Of a DNA stretch of 64,000 nt, positions 10,011 to 24,900 are shown in pieces. The translations under genes and the position numbers were made by a program. The notes under the pieces were generated by a model. It saw only the letters and a program-made list of their open reading frames with translations, searched no databases and was not told the DNA's origin. This DNA comes from Odontesthes bonariensis (lineage: Eukaryota > Chordata > Actinopteri > Atheriniformes > Atherinopsidae): the NCBI RefSeq assembly GCF_027942865.1, contig NC_134509.1, forward strand, positions 25,416,697 through 25,480,696, written 5' to 3'. Position 1 is the stretch's first letter. Each line of letters starts with the position of its first letter.

Positions 10011-12876
10011 CGAAAGAGTGGAGTAACACTTGCCTCCATGGGGGCCAGTATTAAAGGTGTTGTTGCTCCAAGAGATCACATGGCCAGAGAAGCACGAGGA
10101 GAGCTGCCGGCAATCTTCATCACAGACGAATATAGCTGTGAACTTACTTCGATCTTTGGGAACTGCCTTGGATAGTTTGGTTGGTTTCTATTGTCTTTGC
10201 ACTTGGTGGTGCCATCTTGTGGGTGTTCGTTTACTTGTACTCTTTATTACAGAGGCTCACTGTGATCAAGTAGAACGTGATTTCCCTGGGACCAACTGAT
10301 GAGAATCAAGGACTATCACTCACCTGTTGACACTACAAAGGACTTTCTTTTATTCGGGAAAGAATTTATTGGTATTTAAAAGTGGACTTGAAGTTGTAAA
10401 TAAACTGTGTCAGTGTTGGTTTGTATTTGGTGGTAGTAGTGGGGAGTTTTCTTATGCTTGTTTTTTTGTCTTGAATGTTTTGGGAGATGTGCTTTGATGT
10501 TGTGTGTCTTAAGCTGTTAAGTCTGTTTTTTTACAGTATAAAATTCCCTTTGCAAACTCGGAGGTGCTTAGCTATTTATTCAGAAGTCAGATTAGCTGTA
10601 ATTTGAATAAAATGGCTTTCTTTTGAGTTTGATGGGACGAGCAGTTCTTTCCAGAAGTAATTTACGAAAAAGGCATTCCAAGTTTGTGATAAAATAAAAT
10701 AAATTTTAAAAAAGGTCTAGTCAAGATCTGTCTTGTTTTCAAGACATTTAAACCCATTTCTCCATCTCCATTAATCCTCTGTTCAGGCATCTTTGTACTC
10801 CGACTTTTTCTGCTTCTTAAAAAAATCTTTGCATCACTGCTTTAAACGATCAACAGCATTTTCATTTGAATCCTGCTGCAGTTGAACAATTGCTTGATTG
10901 TTAACTCATTTTCGGTCGTTATTTGTTTTCAGGTTCGTTCACATCGTGGATCCTGATATGACTTTTTAAACTCGCAGGATATTGATGAGAGGGATTTTTT
11001 TTATTATATTGGTTGCTTTTTGGATGTTTTATGTACCTGCCATGTATTTATGAATGTATAATTCTATTCAGCAGCATATTTCCTGCAGCCTTGTGGGTGA
11101 TGACTGTAAACATCGAGGGTTGAAACTATGGCTGCTTGTCTTATTTGTTCTGCTGCTCAATGTATTTTCCTGCCATTCTTTGAAATTGTTTGTAGAGTAG
11201 GAGGGGATACAGTGGTTATTAACCATGGGAGATGTATTCTGGACAGTGTTTTTAATCCAAATTATATTTTGCTTTTAAAATTTGAATAAGACACGTTTTT
11301 ATTACAGTATAAATTCTCATTTTCTTCCACAGCTGAAGCACTATGTTGGCATTTCAGCGTCGTCTGCGTGATGAGTCTCTGAGTGTGTAATGAGGTCATC
11401 CAGGGCATAGAAAAGTGGTGCATGTTTCCATGGCGCCTCTTTTGTGTTGTGTATTGATTCCAGAACAATAGGCTAGCACAATTCTTTAAAGCACTATATG
11501 TAAACATTTAAAATGGTTGTTGCTATCAGAGACCTGAGTCTCAAGGTTTGACATTAACATTTTGCCTCCATCTAAAAGCAGTCATCCATCAAAATAAAGG
11601 GTAAAAATCCAAGCTGGCTTTTGTTTTCTTGAACTTATTCCACATTTCAATATTTTTCATTCAAACATTTATATGGGATGCTGTGGGAATTGTGGGAGTA
11701 TTTTTTTTTTCTTCCCTTTGTGCAGTTCAGAGCTGCGGGTGCTTAAGTGCGTTAAAACCCGTGTGAGGGGGTGCTGAATTGATTAGTTGCTCTCTTGGTA
11801 TTGGCCAGTTTTGGGTAACGGGGATCACTGCTGCAGCGCATGAATGCCGCGCGGTCAGAAGTCACCGAAAGGTTGCAGGGTCACTGCCGATGAAAGGACG
11901 AGGGGAGCTGCTTCTCATCGCCCCCGAGCCTGGTCAGCACAAAGATGAGTCACACCCTGTTGAAAATGTGACGCTTTACGTCTTCCCACCTGATCGTGGC
12001 ATCTCTGAGCTCCTCGTGAATGAGGGTCGGTGGTAAATTGACCTATGTCTAGACAAGAAGGGCGCAAACAACAAGTTTTGCGGGACATGATGAGACACGC
12101 CCCGTGTTTGGTTTTCATGGTTTCTCACTTGTGCCTCAGGCAACCTTTTACATTTAGATTCTCATGATTTGCGCAAGAAAACAAGTAGGCTATGTGCAAA
12201 TACACGAATTGCATAAAATCGTACACATTACAATGAAAATAATTATGATGAACAATTCTCGCAAGTAAACAGCTCATTATCTAATCTATGACTGGCACCT
12301 CTGTAAATGGTGTCTGGGCACATTTATCATTGGATTTCTCACCGGAATGTGCAGCTCCGTGCGCAACCAAGATCCAACGTTTTCTTTGATGTTTTTACAA
12401 TGTTTGTCCAGTTGCGAAGCGCATGGTGTTGCTTCATAAAAGTTTCAGACACTGGACGACTATGGGGGCGGTCAGAGGGGCTGCCCTTTCCACCTCCATT
12501 CACACTCTGAAAGGCTGTTGTGCGTCTTTCTCTCTCATTGTGCGCTTTCGCTCGCCTATTTCGCTCTTCCTGGAGGTTGACTTTGCTCATTGTTTCAAAA
12601 CTTCTTATTATCAAGGGGAATATTTTTTCACTGACAATTAGCGTGTCTTATGTGATCACCGGAATATACGTTGTTCATTTAATGTCCAGCGCACGGAGAC
12701 TTGTCGTAATCGTTGGGAATACAATTTTTTTTTCTCTGCGCACTCCAAACTGACTTTTAAGTTTTCGCACAAAACGGACTAACAAATTCGAAAGTCGACA
12801 ATACCCGTCTTTCTTTTCTGAAGGCTCAAAGGAGGCATGGAATTACTCGGTGGGCACCTCATACAAAAGAGCAACA
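10011..12876 (+). other. rab40c 3' UTR and spacer to wfikkn1
   Basis: AATAAA signals at 10606-10611 and around 10690, and another at 11593-11598, give possible short and long rab40c 3' ends. From about 11740 to 12840 base composition becomes richer in CpG, consistent with the wfikkn1 promoter and 5' UTR. No discrete core element could be fixed. Open frames in this span show no family resemblance. Confidence 0.5.
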
Positions 12877-14774
12877 ATGTGTAAAATCCCTCTACAACTC
12901 TTGGAAGAGACACGTTTAAAGGATAAAAGCTGCCACAACGCGCCACGCGCAAATAAACTACAGCTAGGATGGAGACGTGCGTGTTTGCTTGTGCTCTTGG
13001 TGTGCGATTTTCTCGAATTGTCTTTGTGTGCAAATGTGGAAGGAACCAAAGTTGAACACGAAGGATTTTGTCCTAATAAGTTGAACTCCAATCTTTGGGT
13101 TGATGCGCAGAGCACCTGCGAGAGAGAATGCAACGTCGATGAGGTGAGATCATTTATGTCCAAATCAGTGTGAGAAATTAATTTAGAATGAATCAAACGT
13201 GTTTATTTTGGGTTTTGTTGATTTTCATTTGTGCATTACATCTGCTGATTTAAATATTGTGTATTCAGGATTGTGCGGACTTTGAGAAATGCTGCACAAA
13301 TGTGTGTGGCCTCAACAGTTGTGTGGCTGCTCGTTTCTCTGATGGCACCCCTGCTCAGCCAGATGGGGAGGGAGATACTGCCCCCACCTCCACAGCTACC
13401 TGTGAGGGCTTCATCTGTAGCCAACAAGGAGCAACCTGTGACATCTGGGAAGGACAACCCATCTGCAAGTGCCAAGACCGCTGTGAGAAAGAGCCCAACT
13501 TCACCTGTGCATCCGACGGCCTCACCTATTTCAACCGCTGCTACATGGATGCAGAAGCCTGCATCCGGGGGGTGACTTTAACTGTCGTCCCCTGCCGCTT
13601 CTACCTTGCTGGGCCCCACACCAGCCCACTGCCTCAAGACACTACAGTTAACCCCACTCCAACAGCATCCCAGGGAGATCCCATGCCACCTACGCTGTAC
13701 TCCAATCCCCATCACCAGTCCATATATGTGGGAGGCACAGTAAGCTTCCACTGTGATGTTGTTGGAGTCCCCAGACCCGATGTAACATGGGAGAAGCAGA
13801 GTGACCGGCGTGAACGACTAGTCATGAGGCCTGACCAGATGTACGGCAACGTGGTTATCACCAACATTGGGCAGTTAGTCATTTACAACGCCCAGGTGTG
13901 GGATACAGGCATCTACACCTGTATTGCACGGAATTCTGCAGGAGTTCTTCATGCAGACTACCCGCTGTCTGTCATCCGCCGGGCTGGCGATGATTTCTCA
14001 GAGGATCCTGAGATGCCCATGGGGCGGCCTTTTTCACCGGCAGACTGCCTGGCTGAAGTGGACCTGAGAGTGTGCAGCGGAGAACGTCATGTTGACTGGT
14101 ATTATGACAGCAAGCTGGGTTCCTGCATGAGCTTCAGCAATGGTGGATGTGATGACAGTCGGAACCGATTTGAGACTTATGAGGAGTGTAAAGCATCTTG
14201 CCAGAGAGAGGGGATGGGGATCTGCTCTCTGCCTGCAGTTCAGGGTCCCTGCAAAGTTTGGGAAGCACGTTGGAACTGGAATTCCTTAATGAAACAATGC
14301 CAGGCTTTTGCTTACGGGGGCTGCCATGGGAACGCCAACAACTTCCGCACCAAAAAGGAGTGTGAGGCGAACTGCCCAGAACCGAAACGGAAACCTTGCA
14401 GGACCTGTCGAATGAGGGGGAAAATGATGCCCAGCTTGTGCCGCAGTGACTTTGCCATTGTGGGTCGGTTAACAGAGCTGGTCGAGGATCTGGACTCTGG
14501 ATTAGCTCGCCTTAGCTTGGAAGAGGTCCTGAGGGATGAAAAGATGGGCCTGACTTTCTTCAACACCAAACACCTAGAGGTTACTATCACCAAGATAGAC
14601 TGGAGCTGTCCCTGCCCCAACATCACGGTGGAGGAAAACTCATTGCTAGTGATGGGTATGGTGCAGGATGGCATGGCCGTCATTCAGCCTGACAGCTACG
14701 TCAAAACCATCACTGAACGCAGACTTAAAAAGCTGCGCGATGCTCTGGATAAGAAGACATGTGAGGGATCATAA
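12877..14774 (+). CDS. wfikkn1: WFIKKN1, WAP/follistatin-Kazal/Ig/Kunitz/NTR secreted protein
   Basis: Two exons, 12877-13143 and 13269-14774, join in phase 0 to 590 residues. WFIKKN proteins are secreted inhibitors that bind GDF8 (myostatin) and GDF11. Domains in order: signal segment (about residues 31-52, RRACLLVLLVCDFLELSLC), WAP (about 62-113, ending CCTNVCGLNSC), follistatin/Kazal (about 130-195), Ig (about 220-325, with FHCDVV and DTGIYTCIA), two Kunitz domains (FSNGGCDDSRNRFETYEEC; FAYGGCHGNANNFRTKKEC), then an NTR domain from CRTCRMRGK to the end. The intron splits the WAP domain. I chose ATG 12877, which leaves about 30 residues before the hydrophobic core, an unusually long signal n-region. 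The position between rab40c and mettl26 argues for WFIKKN1 over WFIKKN2. Confidence 0.94.
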
Positions 14775-15591
14775 AAGTTTTTTGGCCCATAAAGGGGCAG
14801 TGGTCACATTTACCTCCAACATGAGAAACAAGTGTCTAAATGACCTCAAAAAAGCTAATATTTAATATTTGTTTACAAAACATGACTGAATACTGCATTT
14901 TAATGAAGTTATGAGAGATCATTAGAAAGTTTTCAGTCCAACTCAGGTTGTACTACATTCCAAATGTCTTGTGAGCCCATCGGAACCAGTGCCGACATGA
15001 CATTTTTACACAACTTTATATAATCTATATGTTTTGACATGTGTTGTGTTTGTACTGTGAAAAATAAGATGGCAGCTAGAACAGCAACTGAGCAGTTTGA
15101 TATAATAACATAAGCTAATTATTATACTCCTTGCAGTATATCGTTTATATATGTTTTAATTATCATTTTTGGGCTCCTTACATTAGTTGTTACATTATTA
15201 CAGTAGGTGTTTTCACACAAATATTCTTGTATTTACTGTATATTCTTTCTTATCTTTCTCTGCAAAGCACTTCTGCTAAGTTACTATAATGAAAATACTG
15301 AAAATTGAAAAAATAATAGCTGGTAGTCTTATGGCAAATAAAGAACACAGGCAACATATATTGTATGTGAGGCTTTAACTCAACTGTGGAATACAGAGGA
15401 ACGTGGTGTATCATAGATTTGAGAATAACAGTTCCGATCCAAATAATTAATCCATTGTAGGGCAGATAGCATTAATTTACCATTCTTAAAAATTTGGCCA
15501 TACGTCTGAGGTTCAAGTGTAAATTAAGGTTAAGCTGTAATCATCCTGTTCCCAAACTGGCGTGCATCCAGAGGAGGAACATCAGGATATC
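14775..15591 (+). other. wfikkn1 3' UTR and tail-to-tail spacer with mettl26
   Basis: AATAAA at 15337-15342 is the likely wfikkn1 polyadenylation signal and gives a 3' UTR of about 580 bases. The remaining 250 bases lead to the mettl26 stop codon on the other strand. I saw no canonical minus-strand signal for mettl26 here. Confidence 0.55.
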
Positions 15592-17996
<2,405 letters not shown>

Positions 17997-18134
17997 CGTA
18001 CCAAGGCCCGGGTATAACCGTCGAGTTATACGGTAAAGTTTATGTAACCACTCCAGTTAGCTCGGGTAACTGAGCCACTCAACACCGCCCACAAATATTT
18101 AGCTTTTCCACAGAAAAAAAAAGTCAATTTCCGC

Positions 18135-18165
18135 ATTGCGTCATGTGACTAATTTCTAACCCAAT
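18135..18165 (-). promoter_or_regulatory. Candidate mettl26 promoter elements
   Basis: About 140-170 bases upstream of the mettl26 start codon there is an M-box/USF-type TCATGTGA (18141-18148) inside the near-palindrome GTCATGTGAC, and a plus-strand CCAAT (18161-18165). Both occur in a short GC-richer stretch. Function is inference. Confidence 0.3.
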
Positions 18166-18988
18166 GAGAATACAGGACGGGCACAACCCCTCTGCTCCGT
18201 CATAAAAGATGACAGTAAAACTGTACTTTATACAGATAGCTTCTTTTTCTTTTTAATTTTATTACAGGAAACAGGGACGAGGTTCACTTCTCGTTTTACA
18301 AGACGAATACATTTTCTCACACATATACATACACTGAAAGCAATGTTGCCTAATAATAAGTTAAAGGGGATGAGTAAAAACATATGACATGAATAGAAAT
18401 AGCAAACCTGGGCAAAATGTTTTGGCAAACCCAAATGTACATAACAGAGGAATGTCAGCGTATTAAAATAAAAGTGAACAGACATGTCTGACAAACACCA
18501 ATTACTAAATTATGGAGAAAATAGGAGGTAAATAATTATATCATTCAGTTCTATTTGTACAAAATAAAAACATAAAAATGTGGTTCTGATTCTACTATTC
18601 GTGCACATTAATGTGCTAAAAAAATCATTCTAAAACAGTGTGAAATAAAATAAAATCGAAAACCTCTAAACAATTTTTTAATTGAACATTTTAAAATAGT
18701 TGTACACTCAAGTAATCAACAGAAAACAGTTAAACACAATGATTACAGTAACATAAAATGTGTGCTTGTGTTGATGTAATGAATACTGGCTTTACAAATA
18801 CCTGCTTTATTCAAATGACTGACAAAAAACAAACAATGATTTAATGACTGCTTTCATGCATTTATGAGCAGCTGGCCCTTTCCTTCCAGAACAGCTGCAT
18901 GCTCTGCATTTGAACCCAGCCCGTTTTCTGAGCTGAGCAGCATTTGTGGTGTATTTTCAGTAGATTCTTGACCCTCAACTGCCCTAAA
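18166..18988 (-). other. ccdc88 3' UTR and spacer
   Basis: This AT-rich stretch follows the ccdc88 stop codon on the minus strand. TTTATT motifs near 18255 and 18805 (AATAAA on the minus strand) are candidate polyadenylation signals. No coding resemblance. Confidence 0.45.
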
Positions 18989-21900
18989 TCAACAGTTTTG
19001 CACCAGGGATGGATTTGGACAGAGGAAAGTCTCGCCACTGTCAAGAACATCCAGACTAGTTGTCGTGGTGACCACAGAATCACTGAAGATCGTGTTTGAG
19101 AAGACAGAGTTAAAAGTGAACGAGGAGCCAAGAAGTGACTCCTGCACAAGAGCTTTGGGGTGTTCTGCTTGAACAACCGCTGCTGGGTCTCTTGGAGGTT
19201 TGACAGGAGGAACGGGCTCACGCTCACTGTTCTTAGTGGCTGGGTCTGCCTCTTGACTTAATGTTTCCTCTTGAGTACAGTTCTTTTCTGCAATCTGCAG
19301 TAGCTCAGTTTTGATTGCTCCCCTGCAGTCGCTGCTGACACTTGACCGTCGAGATGAGCCCTCTGCCGTAGAAATGACGCTGCTGGCATGGGGGAGACTT
19401 TTAGGGGACCTGGACCCTTTCAGTTGAGCCTCCTTCACCACTGGAGTGGAGAAGCAGTTGAGGCAGCCAGACATTGAGGATGACTTACCCTGAACATAGA
19501 GCACTGTGATTGGTGAACATACAGAGGCTCGGGTATTTTCAGTTTTGGTCATCCCACTGATCCCCGAGTTATTTCTGCCAGTGCCGCCTAAATCTGATGA
19601 GCGACGTGCCACCTTGCCTCTCGACCCCCTCCGGATGGTTTTTGTACCCCTTCTGAGCCAAAAGTCCTGAGTCAGCACAGGATCTTTCTGTTTTTGAACA
19701 GGCAGGGTCCCTGAATTCCGACTTTCAGGAGTGGACACAGATGAGGCTTTCTCCCTGTGCTGCAGCAGCTTGGCATTACGTTGAGGGGTGGAGGTATCAC
19801 TGGGTGGCTGGTAGGAGGAGGAGGAGCGGCGTGATGGGGGCTGCTGGATAGGACTACTGCCGTTTGACCATGGCTCATTTTCCAGACTCAGGTTGAACTC
19901 ACAGCTGCTCTCACTTTGGGCCCGACTCTGGACTCCATTCAGCCCTAGTAACATTGAAATATCAATATGAGATATTATGTATAACAATAAATTAATCCTC
20001 TTTCATGAAAACATCTGTCAGCTCTACACAATATTCTTAATGACCAACAGGGAGCAGCAGAGTCAAGTCTTCCTACATCAGTTGTTGTCATCAGTGATGA
20101 GCAGAGATTAATATAGAAACAAGGTCATGAATGCGATTTGATGGGTTTACTCTAATTCCTGAGCTGGCCACACATCTGCATGCTGACTGAATCCTCTAAA
20201 GGAGTATCCAGAAGGTTTATACCGTGATTCTGCAGCTCTTCGTTGTCCTCGCATCCAGATGGCACAGTGCTGTCATTTGAATCTTTATCTGTGTGGCATA
20301 AAATCAGAATGACTTATTGAGAGCAAATTTTAGCTTCTAACAAGAAAAGCGTATGAGCGTGTTGCCATTGCTCTAATTTTCTACACAAAATGGCGATGAA
20401 ATCAAACAAAACATTGGTTCCTGGATGCCTCTACCTGTGACCCACAGCTCAGAAACATCTGGAACAGTGTCAGTGGTGGTGCTGTCTAGATGATCAGATG
20501 GCAGAGTGGTGGGATGGTGAAGGTTGAGGATGGACAAGATGGAGGTGGTAAGGGATGAGGTCAGCGGGTCCTCCCGGCGCTCCTCCACACCAGCCTCTGA
20601 CCCTTCTAGCAGCTCTGAGCTGTCAGCCCACCGCTTCGCCTCAAATGGGGCCGAGGGGTAGGATAAGCTGCTCAAGGCTACATTTTTGGACGAAGTATTG
20701 GAAAAAGCTGATGAAGGAGAGGGAATAACTGGAATGGTCCTGGAGATTATAAGGATTTTTTTTCCCTGTGGGTAGCACAGAACTATTATATTCTATAGAT
20801 TACTCCTCTACAGCTGGATGCTGGCAGGACAAAGCTCATGCATCATCAGTGTCGGTCTACAATGCAGCGATTCTTTGTTCCTCTTTGGTCTAATGAAATA
20901 TCAGACTGCTTCTAATATAGTAAGAAAATAGAACGCTTAAATCTCTAATACTTCAAGAACTACTGTGTGCTGAAAGTGTGAAGTGTGGTGAAATGAGGTT
21001 GGCATTGACGGACACACATATCACCAGTGATATAGCTGACAAATATGAATCAGAAGTTAATGATATGATTGCATTACGGCATGTTGTATAAAAAGCATAA
21101 AGCATAGGCAGTGCAAGAATTATTGCTTTAATAGCAAAATAAAAGGCAGCAGTTAAAATTAGAGCAGACACCGGACCACGGTCTTTCTTACACATGGAAC
21201 GACGGAAGAGGGCCTTGACTTTGTCTCTGTCCTTTAGCTTGTTCCTCAAACGGGGAAACTTTTTCAATGGGGCTTTTTAACATTAAGTGTGACCACATGG
21301 GATGCAGACCGAGGTGATGGGAGGGAGGGAGGGAAGGAGGGAGGGAGGGAGGGGAAGGAGGAAACAAAGGGAGGCAGAGGTGAGGCAGGAGAGACATAGG
21401 ACGATTAAAAAACAAGGGGAAAAAAGAATCCAAAGATGGGAGGAGTGAATAAATAGATAAAGACAAGAGAAAGACACAGGGAAGACATACTGAGGATCAC
21501 TGAAAAACGTTCAAACACCTCATGCATCAGGAAGATCGACTCTTTGGATGTAACACACAATGAGCTTGATTTCCAACACTCTGAAATAAGTTATCACTCA
21601 ACACACGCTACTGTCAGAATGATCAAACTCTCATTCTTTATGTATGTTGTTAAGTTAACAAGAAGACTTCAGATAAGTTTCCTAAAGTAGTCATGCACAT
21701 TTTAAGCACCAACAATCTTTTTCTTTTGTTAATAAAGCTGATGAAAAAGTTTCTGTCCAGGACAGACAATGTGATAATCATAAGAATAATGGAGAAAAAC
21801 TACAAGCAAAGCTGTAAACGGTGCTGAAGGGGTTTACTATGAAACCCATTTATTCAAGTATTTGCATCTTCTTTGAAAATGCAGCAGTGAAGCTGGTAGT

Positions 21901-24900
21901 TTTGTCAAATGTTGGGAAGATGACTGCCTTTTTAACTGGAGCCCCAGATGATGCTTCGGATTCATCAACAGCTCTCTGGACTTCATATGAACACACTCCA
22001 GAATGATCTGTTTGCCCTGCTTCTGAAGATGATCTGGTGAGTTTGAGAAGGGCATACTCACTGCTGTTACGTTGGTGTGAGGCGGCATCACCTGCTGAGG
22101 TGGAGGCTGAGCCTCCAGAGCCATCTGAGCTGATGAAGGAGCTATTGTCATGAGAGGAGAGGTGGGGCTCAGCAATGCCTGAGTGTGTGGCCTCAGGCCC
22201 GTGCTCACGGCTGCTGGATTTCATCAGCTTCCTCAGCTTCAGAGTTATCCAGCTACCACGTCTGTGAGCAATACAGACATAACACATGTGAGGAGGTGGG
22301 CTGGTCAAGTATTGGGGACTGGGAGTAAGGAATCAAACATAGAGAAATATTCATATTTAAGATAAAACAATTGACCTTTATAGCTGCTGGACAGCTACAG
22401 GTAGCAAAAATACCATTCAGTTTGCAATCTGCAACTTTATGGCTCTGGTTTACTCTCTTAACCTGGGTTCAAACTGAGAAGGCATTATCTTATCCAGTAA
22501 ATACATAATCTGTGTCTCAACATGGTCAATTAAAATGCGGAAATCTCTGCAAGTGAAATAACACCGTTACAGGCTACTTACTTGCGAGTTGGTGAAGGTT
22601 CATAAAACTTATACTGGTCCATTATCTTTTCCTCCAGCTTCTCCTTCTGCCTCCTCAAATCATTAAGCTTGTCACTGCTCAGAGAGAGACAGAGAAAAGA
22701 GAGGAACATCCTCATTAACATTTTGGTCCTGCCGTTGAGTACTGTGGTATTTTTGGTGTACATCTTTAACATTGTGATCTGTAAGTCTCAAACATTGAGC
22801 CTGAATGTTTTAGCTCATTAACCCTTGAATGGTGTTTGGGCCAGTTTTAAACATTTTCATTTTGTAGTAAAAGAAAAATGCTTAAATTATTCATTGAAGC
22901 TGTCTCTATGGAATGTGCATGCCGAACACATTTTTATTACATTTGTGGTATTTGGGAAGTGGAGGTGAAAACAAACAGACATGGTGAATATTAAAGGAAA
23001 ACATTTGCTTTACTCTGCCTTCTCGCAACCCAGCCAGCTACTTATCAGTGTTTCATAGATTGACCACAATGCTCTTCACCATTTTACAGGTATTATAGTC
23101 AAATAACCAAAGTTTTGTCCCAACAAGTATTAAGTCCAGACTTTTTGCTGTTTTCACAGTTGCTGTTTCATAGTTGTAAGGGACAACAGATTCTCTGTGT
23201 GAGACGTGTTCTCCCTGGTGGAAATACTCCACGTTGGGCGTGAGTGTACAAGGGGCGGGACTTTATAGAGTAAAAAGCACATCAAGGAAGTCAGATAAGA
23301 TTGGCGACTTATATGACAATGACTGTTTTTACATTATTAATAAGAATGTAACTCTTTTGCAGCATTTTTAAAAAACTGGTGAACAACATAGAAGAAGAGA
23401 GTATGAGGCAGCAAATGTTACAAGCTTGCACAACTGCTCTGCCTAAATTCTCTGGATAATTACTTGCTCTTTTCACATTTGGGCTCATCTGGACATTATG
23501 TGGACAAATTATTAGGCAGCTAGATTGAATAAACATTTTCAGATTCACCTCCTGCAGGTGATGTTTAGAAATGTTCAGGGCTGCAGTACACATGTGAGAA
23601 AACATTGACATTTTCCAATACTGAGAACTTGTTTTCTCCCACATAATCTTGCACACATTACCCCTCTGTAAAGTACAGGAAGTGGCACAATGTTATCTCA
23701 AAACAATCTAAATATTCTATATTTTTTAACACACTACCCCAAGTGTATGAAATTATTTTATAAAAGGGAGAAGGTCAACAGAATATAGTAATATGAATAA
23801 AAAAATAAGAAGATATTCAACTCAATATTTTCTTAACACAGTTTAAGCCTTTTGTGCCGCTTACATATACTGTCGCTCTTCAACATGAAACAGATCCTTG
23901 CTTTCCATATTCTGCTCCAACAAGGTTCGGTTCTGAAGCATCAAGGTCTCAATCTGGCTGAGTAGGTGACGATTCTCTTCTTCAAGGTTTCCTTTCAACT
24001 GGCTCAGTAACTAATAATGAACATGGACAAGTAAATGCTTATGTGTAAACATTCCTTAAAAACATGAACTGGCAATCAATTATGCAAATTGTGTTTACCG
24101 AATCTATTTAGTGTTTGTAAAAAGAATACCAGTTTGTCAGGGTAACATGATACTATTTAAGAACCAATAGTATTCCATCTAATCATTCTACATTTCCATA
24201 CCTCACACTGGTTGGTGAGTTTTGTGGAGGTGATGTCCAGCTGCTGGAACTCCTTTTTGAGCTTGGAAAAGTCTGCCTCCAGCCAGGTGTGCTCCAGTTT
24301 TGCCTCATTCAGCTGGCTCTTGAGCTCTTTGTGGTCTGCTGTCAGCGCCTCGTTGTCACTAAGAAGCTGACGGTATATCTGGTTGAGCCTTAAAAAAGAA
24401 GGAGAGAGATAATAATGCTTGTGATTAAGCCTGCAACCATGCACGACCTGGTTATATATTCAAGTGATTGTGCATTCTTGTGCTCGTTCACCAGTCTTTC
24501 TCATCTCGGAACCTGCAACATTCAGCTGCTGTTGTCCGGTGCTGTTCTTTCTCCAGAGCCATCTTCATCTGCTCCTCTTTTAGGGCTTTCTCCAGGTCCT
24601 CTAGCTTGATCCGCTGCTGCAACACGTTGTTATACCTAAATATATCACATATAGAGGCATGCACACACATAAGGAAACATGATGACATAGGCTGCATCAG
24701 GGCTTTCAGCTAACCTTAAAATGTCTGAGACAAGACTCACATGTATATCATTGTATTTATAAAACCTGTATCCCCTCTCACCCACCTGTCTTGTAGTGTG
24801 CGATGCTCCAATTCCAGCGTGCGGTGGACGTTTTTCACACAGGCATGTTTGCCCATCAGGGCCTCATAGTCCATGGCTTGCCTCTCATGCAGAACTGCCA

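Noticed and set aside
10030-10299. 89-codon frame just after the rab40c stop
   Set aside because: Sits in the rab40c 3' UTR, in a different reading frame, without family resemblance.
12339-12614. Minus-strand open frame rich in Arg/Glu near the wfikkn1 promoter
   Set aside because: No recognisable domain, no splice context, and it lies in the expected 5' region of wfikkn1; basic composition comes from CpG-richer DNA.
12877-14774. Assignment as WFIKKN2
   Set aside because: Domain order fits both paralogs, but flanking rab40c and mettl26 match the WFIKKN1 locus.
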